From positions 2,554,626-2,618,625 of the forward strand of contig NC_135221.1 in assembly GCF_052324685.1 (NCBI RefSeq): a DNA stretch of 64,000 bases, read 5' to 3'. A program made the position numbers and the translations under genes. This document shows positions 59,296 through 64,000 of this stretch, in pieces; within the stretch, counting starts at the first letter, position 1, and every line of letters starts with the position of its first letter. The notes beneath the pieces were generated by a model. The model was not told the origin of the DNA. It worked only from the letters and a program-made list of their open reading frames with translations, and made no database searches. Source of the stretch: Brachyhypopomus gauderio (Eukaryota > Chordata > Actinopteri > Gymnotiformes > Hypopomidae).

Positions 59296-59521
59296 GTTGT
59301 TGACTAGAATTTTCTAAAATCAAATCAGATCCTTCATAAAACAATATAAGTGATATATAGATCAGTCTAATATGATAATCGCTTTATAGCAAAAAGGCCC
59401 AAAGATACTTGCTTGGTTGGTTTGTTCTGCTGTGATTACATCCAGGATCTGTTTGGTTACACTCTGTATGGACTATAAAATAAAAAAAACAGTATCAGCT
59501 GTGTGAGTGTGTGTCTATATG

Positions 59522-59564
<43 letters not shown>

Positions 59565-61320
59565 GGAGATGCGTGCATGTTGTGCACTTGACATCCTGAA
59601 AAATGTAACACAAATGCTGTACACTTTTAATATAGCACAACTAATGTAAACACTTAATATAGCAAATACTGTAAACTTAAATATAATACAATTACTGTAA
59701 ACTCTTAATATAACACAAATATTGTAAATGTTCAGGTATAACACAAATACTGTACACTATAAATATAAATGTTTAATGCAACAAATACTGTAAACGCAAA
59801 TATAACAAAACTGTACACTCTTAATATAGCAGAAATAATGTAAATGCTTAATACTACAAATACTGTAAACTCTTAAATATAACAAATATTGTACACTTAA
59901 TATAACACAATACTGTAAACTTTTATTTTATCTCGGTGTGCTTCACATGGGTAAAATAGATGTTTCTGCAAAAGGTCGTTTCTTTCATGAAACACTTCTG
60001 GGTGTGATATAATACCTTGAAGGTTTCTGCAATGATCACTTTATTTATTTAACACAAAGAGACTTAATTTGGGTTGATCAAACTACTGAAGATTTAGCAG
60101 GTACTTTTATAAAACGTATCTTGTAGCACGCTGCAATTACACCATACATACATATAATTGTATTTTTATATGTATTTATTATTTTAGAATTTTATCTTTA
60201 TGTCCTTCACATAGACTAGATTACTGTGTAAACAGCAGTTTCTTCATTAAACACTTGTAGCTACCATATAGAACCTTGAATGGCAGGTTAATGTGATAAT
60301 CTCTGTATTTAATAGTCAAAGTAAAAGTCAAATTTATTTATATAGCACTATTTATAACACATGTTGTCACAAAGCTGCTTTACAATCGTATGGGTCCAGA
60401 CAAAGACACTCTAAGATACTCGCCTAGTTGGGTTATTTTGTGATGATTAGACCCTGTTCCTGCACTGTCAGACTCTGTGTGGTTTAACTCTGGATGTTCT
60501 GGTCAATAAAATAAATAAAACAGTCTCAGCTTGTAGTTCATCCTGGTTTCCCTCATGTGCTTAAACAAGTTTAGAAATGAAGGATTTGTACTTTTTTATG
60601 TGAATCTTAAAGCACTGTGCAGTTCACACACTGTAAAATCATTACATTTATTCAGAACAAAGATTTCATAAAATTACAGTATGACCAAGAGGAAGATTAC
60701 AAGTGTTTTGTGCTTCTGTTTTTGTCTAGTTTAATGAAATTAAAGAAATTTAAGAAAAATGTATTTACCTGTCACACTGATGAATGTAGCAGATGAAAAG
60801 ATAGCTGCTTTTTTTTCTATTATCTCTCCACAGAAGTACGTTCCTGTATCACCTCCCGTAGCATTTAGAATAGTCAGAGTGTGTCTACTATTAATCCACT
60901 TCATTATAAATCTGGAGTTGTTGAATGGATATGTTAGTACGCCATTTTTATCTTTTTGCATTTGTCCTACTTGCTGAGGCTCCTGCTTCAGTCTTTGTTT
61001 GTACCAAATGTAAATATGTTTATCAGATATTCCTTCAAATGTGCAGTTAATAGTGATATTTGTTACAGGTTTAATTAGGACTTCTTGTTTAACAGCCTCT
61101 GTAATTTGAACAGGACCTATAAAATGAAACCAAGTCAGATCAAAGACAAAATGTGCACAAAATTGTATCCATAGCATGTAATATATATTATTAATTCATC
61201 ATCAGAAAATACAGCTACATGTTATAAATGAAGGTAAAGATTTGGTATCATACATGTCTTGTGGAGAACAAATAGAAGTATCCAGACTGGTATCATCATT
61301 ACAGAGAAATGTGCAGACAT
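57264..61320 (-). CDS. NITR-like inhibitory receptor gene 5 (class A), complete
   Basis: Five exons: leader 61254-61320, V 60769-61116 (one codon longer than in genes 2-4), transmembrane 58001-58108, connector 57790-57830, tail 57264-57413. GT/AG borders and phases agree, giving 237 aa. Leader MSAHFSVMMIPVWILLFVLH. The V domain keeps NITINCTF, YIWYKQ and DTGTYFC, with a distinct CDR2-like (GQMQKDKNG) and CDR3-like (GEIIEKKAAIF) sequence. Transmembrane NLVVMCLGAVLGVCVCVITA. Tail ITIMs LNYAAI and SVYSEV. The V-transmembrane intron contains a Rex1-like LINE tail (58440-59300) and seven minisatellite units. A minus-strand AATAAAG near 57060 is a possible polyadenylation signal. Function is inferred from ITIMs and family likeness. 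Confidence 0.83.
58091..58333 (-). repeat. 35-bp acceptor minisatellite, 7 copies (gene 5)
   Basis: Same unit as in genes 2 and 4; the exon start at 58108 lies in the lowest copy. Confidence 0.9.
58440..59300 (+). mobile_element. Rex1-like LINE 3' part in gene 5 intron
   Basis: Readable pieces: LGVIFDSHLSFEQHVNQVTK, then SDANLLSIPYRTKRTWGD and FSVTAPTLWNSLPKHVRDSS, separated by stops and frame changes. The 3' end AAAGCGCTATACTAAATAAA is followed by an (ATT)n tail (59247-59296), typical of Rex1/Babar elements of fish. It is 5' truncated and non-functional. Confidence 0.8.
59528..59940. repeat. (AG)n tract and AT-rich degenerate tandem DNA
   Basis: AG run at 59528-59555, then irregular repeats of TATAACACAAATACTGTAAA. 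Confidence 0.7.
60315..60400. repeat. Dispersed fish repeat fragment
   Basis: AAATTTATTTATATAGCACT and GTTGTCACAAAGCTGCTTTA, as in 62055-62260. Confidence 0.55.
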
Positions 61321-61384
61321 CAGAGGAGACTGACAGAGAAACTGACAAACTCACCAAACTTCATGAACCGTTAGGTCTCACGAG

Positions 61385-61405
61385 TCAAAATCTCATTGGC
61401 TGGTA
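61385..61405 (-). promoter_or_regulatory. Conserved CCAAT box upstream of gene 5
   Basis: CAGCCAATGAGATTTTGACT on the minus strand, about 75 bp upstream of the start codon at 61320. Confidence 0.5.
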
Positions 61406-61832
61406 AAAGTCACAAGGTCCTGTTCTGTCCTGTTGTCTTACAACCTTATTTGGCCATCAGCAGTGTCTGATCTCTTTTATTGCATGATTACGTAGTTGTG
61501 GTTATGCAAAAAAGCTGGAATCCCACCTACATTAAAGTTGATACAGAACACTCTTAAAATAGAAATCATTCATTAGAATTGTTTTTTTTTCTATTTTTAT
61601 TTTAATACTTTACTTACACATGTCGTCATTCACTTTCATGCAGTGTGTCTGTGTGTTGCCACTAGGATAGGAGTGAACCCAGATGATTAGATAATTCTCA
61701 GGATTGTTGTGGGAAGGAGGGAGGTGAAGGTGTACTGGACCGGTGGGTTTATACAGACAGAAAAGGAGGAATGAAAAATAGGGAACAGGTACAATAATAA
61801 TAATCATAATCATAATAATTTTATTCTCTATG

Positions 61833-62050
61833 CTGTCACGCCTAACTCCACCCTCCTCCCCTTTCATGTGACGCCCCCGCCTTGTCCTGCCTTGTTTTCG
61901 TTCCTATGGTTTCCCCCGTTGTCCGTTACGCCCCTGTATTGTTTCCCCCCCGATAATCCTCTCCACCTGTGTCTTCATATCGCCTCTCCACCTGTGTCTC
62001 TTTCATATCCCCAGTTTTAGTGTATTTAGTTTCCTCAGCCCTGTCCTTCA
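61833..62050 (+). mobile_element. LTR-family A-like fragment
   Basis: Begins TGTCACGCCTAACTCCACCC, and the following C-rich wording (CCTTGTCCTGCCTTGTTTTC) resembles the LTR starts at 8850 and 29184. 3' part missing. Confidence 0.45.
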
Positions 62051-62054
62051 TTGT

Positions 62055-62260
62055 CATTCAATCCATCAAATTTTATTTATATAGCACTTTTTACAACAGT
62101 TGTCACAAAGCAGTTTTACAAGTGTCCGAGTCCAAGGACAGTGGCAAGGAAAAACTCCCTAAGAGCATGAGGAAGAAACCTTAAGAGGAACCAAGACTCA
62201 GGGGGGGAACCCATCCTCCTCTGGCCGACGCCGGTCACCATGCCAACAACTAAAGAGATA
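62055..62260. repeat. Dispersed fish repeat (TTGTCACAAAGCAG type)
   Basis: TTTATTTATATAGCACTTTT, GTTGTCACAAAGCAGTTTTA and ACTCCCTAAGAGCATGAGGA, as in 26935-27110, extending to AACCCATCCTCCTCTGG. Confidence 0.6.
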
Positions 62261-62334
62261 GAAAAACAAAGAAAGATATGAAGGATAAATAAATTTCATC
62301 TTGGTGTGTATTTACAGTATATACATGTGTTCTC

Positions 62335-62582
62335 TATGTAACTCCAAGATGGCAGCACACACAGACGCAGCGGCTCAATGCTCTCCGACTCGGGTGCATT
62401 TTCTTTGTATTTTTGTTTATATGTTTGTTCGCCAAAGTCTCTATTAGTACTGAAAATCCTACAGCAGACAGGATCTACTAAATATTGGACTACAGCAAAA
62501 TCAGGTCATTACAACAGAATTTGTGGACTCACACAGTATACTGGAGGACATAGCCAGACTACCCGGCGCTCCGTGGATAGCA
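62335..62582 (+). mobile_element. Probable L1/Tx1-type LINE 5' end
   Basis: Starts near CTCCAAGATGGCAGCACACA, a pattern typical of LINE-1-group 5' UTRs. About 240 bp are present, ending where an AAC-GCC-rich element begins. Confidence 0.4.
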
Positions 62583-63372
62583 GTGTTGCGAATAACGCCG
62601 TTAAAAATAACGGCGTTAGGTAACGGCGTCATTTTGTCAGTAACGAGATAATATAATTAATTACTTTTCCTGTCGTTACAACGCCGTTTACGTTACTGGT
62701 CATTAAAAGCGGTGCGTTACTATATATTGATATACTAACAGTAGCGGACCGCTGTCCAGGCTAGTGAGGAGTAACAGATCTCGATAGGTCACAGTTCTCT
62801 GTGTAACACCTGTTTAACTTAACAAGTCAGTAAGTGAATCAGAGCCAGTGTTTTTACACGCGCGATCAAGCACGGAGAAGAGGCTGAAATGGTGCGCTGA
62901 AATTGCGAGTCAGGAGCAAGCCGAAGAAAAATTCGCATTTTCAAGGTGGCGATATAAACATTATTTAAGAAAATACTTGAAGTTCCTTAATGTCTACCAG
63001 ACTGGGTATTTGATTTATTTAATTAAGGATAGAGGTTTTATTGTTAAGTTTACTTCTGTTGTGAACAAACCAGTTGTCTCAGGTTGAGAGAATTTAATTA
63101 AATTTGATAGACGTAAATGCACTTTATATAGTGTAACTGTTTATTTTCCTTTTTTTTTTTACAAAGATTTGGGATTTTAAAGGATTTTATCCTGCACTGG
63201 TCTGTGGATGTGCAATAAATATCAAAAGTTAAACACCTTTCTGATCTACTCATTTCAACTGACTGTGAAAACTGCTTTTTCAAAAAAAATCCTTATTCAT
63301 CGGCATATAACTTTTTTTAACTGTAATGCAAATAGTTACTTTCCCTTGTAACGAGTTACTTTTATTATAGAG
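62583..63372. mobile_element. Possible hAT-like element with GTAACG-rich ends
   Basis: CAGTGTTGCGAATAACGCC at 62583 and GTAACGAGTTACTTTTATTA near 63349 recall a fish hAT family rich in GTTAC motifs; AACGCCGTTAAAAATAACGG is an internal inverted repeat. Limits uncertain and no transposase seen. Confidence 0.35.
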
Positions 63373-63635
63373 CAGGGGTCACCAACCTTTTTGAAACTGG
63401 GAGCTACTTCTTGGAGACCAATTATTGCGGAGGGCTACCAGATGAATTCGCATCAATCTAACGAAAAGTTGTTGAGCGGGGGGGGACACAATCTATAATA
63501 GTAGCAAAAACATAAACGATCCATCGCTTTGGTGCATTGCACTATAGTGAGCTATTTTTAAAACAAGCCCGCGGGCAACTCGTGACGTTTTCGCAGGCGA
63601 CATGGTGCCCGCGGGCACCACGTTGGTGACCCCTG
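63373..63635. mobile_element. 263-bp hAT MITE
   Basis: CAGGGGTCACCAACC and GGTTGGTGACCCCTG-type ends are inverted repeats. Flanks TTATAGAG and GTGTAGAG agree at six of eight positions, and the paralogs at about 8590 and 32690 read GTTGTAGAG. Confidence 0.7.
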
Positions 63636-63639
63636 GTGT

Positions 63640-64000
63640 AGAGAATCATTTATGATTAATTAATAAACTGACTTGCTGGTTGTGTGTTGTAACTGTGTAG
63701 TAATGTTTTGATGTAATGTAATGTGAACTGATTTTCTTCTCTCCTTAACCCTCCCTCACCCCTCCTCCATCCTCTCTCACTCTTTAAACCTCCCTCACCC
63801 CCTCCTCCATCCTCTCTCACTCTTTAATCCTCCCTCACCCCCTCCTCCATCCTCTCTCACTCCTTAACCCTCCCTCACCCCCTCCTCCATCCTCTCTCAC
63901 TCCTGATGATTTTGTCATCTTTGAAGAGAAGATTGCAGCAGTCCGTCAGTCCTTCTCCCCAGCTCCCACCCTTCCTACTAGTATCTCTAACCCAACACTC
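63640..64000 (+). mobile_element. Start of a second L2-type LINE copy, runs off the window
   Basis: Same left flank as the LINE at 32782 (GACTTGCTGGTTGTGTGTTG, GAACTGATTTTCTTCTCTCC), then four minisatellite units (63740-63903), then GATGATTTTGTCATC and GAGAAGATTGCAGCAGTCCG as at 34195. It is therefore a duplicate of the same insertion. Confidence 0.8.

Overview
The window looks like teleost fish genomic DNA: spliced vertebrate-type immune receptor exons, a Tc1 transposon with fish-type ends, tRNA-derived SINEs, L2/Rex1-type LINEs, hAT and MITE elements, several LTR families, and many long (AC)n/(TG)n tracts. An otophysan fish is plausible, but the sequence alone does not fix the species.

The backbone is a tandem cluster of small immunoglobulin V-domain receptors, all on the minus strand. 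I read them as novel immune-type receptor (NITR)-like inhibitory receptors. The shared plan is five exons: a leader (67 bp, ending in phase 1), one V domain (339-348 bp), a transmembrane exon, a short connector, and a tail exon carrying one or two ITIMs. Splice sites and phases agree for three complete genes: 57264-61320 (237 aa), 49395-52977 (236 aa) and 36705-38759 (217 aa). A fourth, 15951-18951, is complete except that the usual connector acceptor is lost. The gene at 2384-2926 shows only leader and V. There are pseudogenes at 4445-4905 and 24364-25641, a tail-exon scrap at 12157-12232, and three mini-remnants (15.2, 23.2 and 56.8 kb) in which the leader is fused directly to the last third of the V exon. 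Two tail classes exist: class A (LNYAAI plus SVYSEV; genes at 16, 49 and 57 kb) and class B (LCYAAL; gene at 37 kb).

Around and inside these genes the cluster is built from several kinds of duplicated flanking block, so paralogous copies serve as empty or filled sites that date the mobile elements. Left to right: Tc1 with an intact transposase (1-1587); SINEs and hAT remnants (5-6 kb); a solo LTR (6.6-7.0 kb); an LTR with another LTR element nested in it (8.85-11.3 kb); another solo LTR (11.35-12 kb); two nested DNA-element groups (20.4-22.8 kb); LTR fragments and minisatellites (24.7-28 kb); two LTR insertions in a duplicated block (29.2-30.5 kb); an L2-type LINE with a large internal minisatellite (32.8-36.3 kb); a poly-A-tailed LINE-type insertion (40.3-41.3 kb); a young, whole-looking Ty3/gypsy element (41.7-46.4 kb); and a hAT element in a receptor intron (49.9-50.6 kb).

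The most interesting host signals are these: near-identical V domains on unrelated tails; a 35-bp minisatellite that copies the splice acceptor of the transmembrane exon 3 to 18 times and could yield secreted receptors; a possible second transmembrane segment read straight into the ITIM tail; and the recurrent leader-V fusion remnants.
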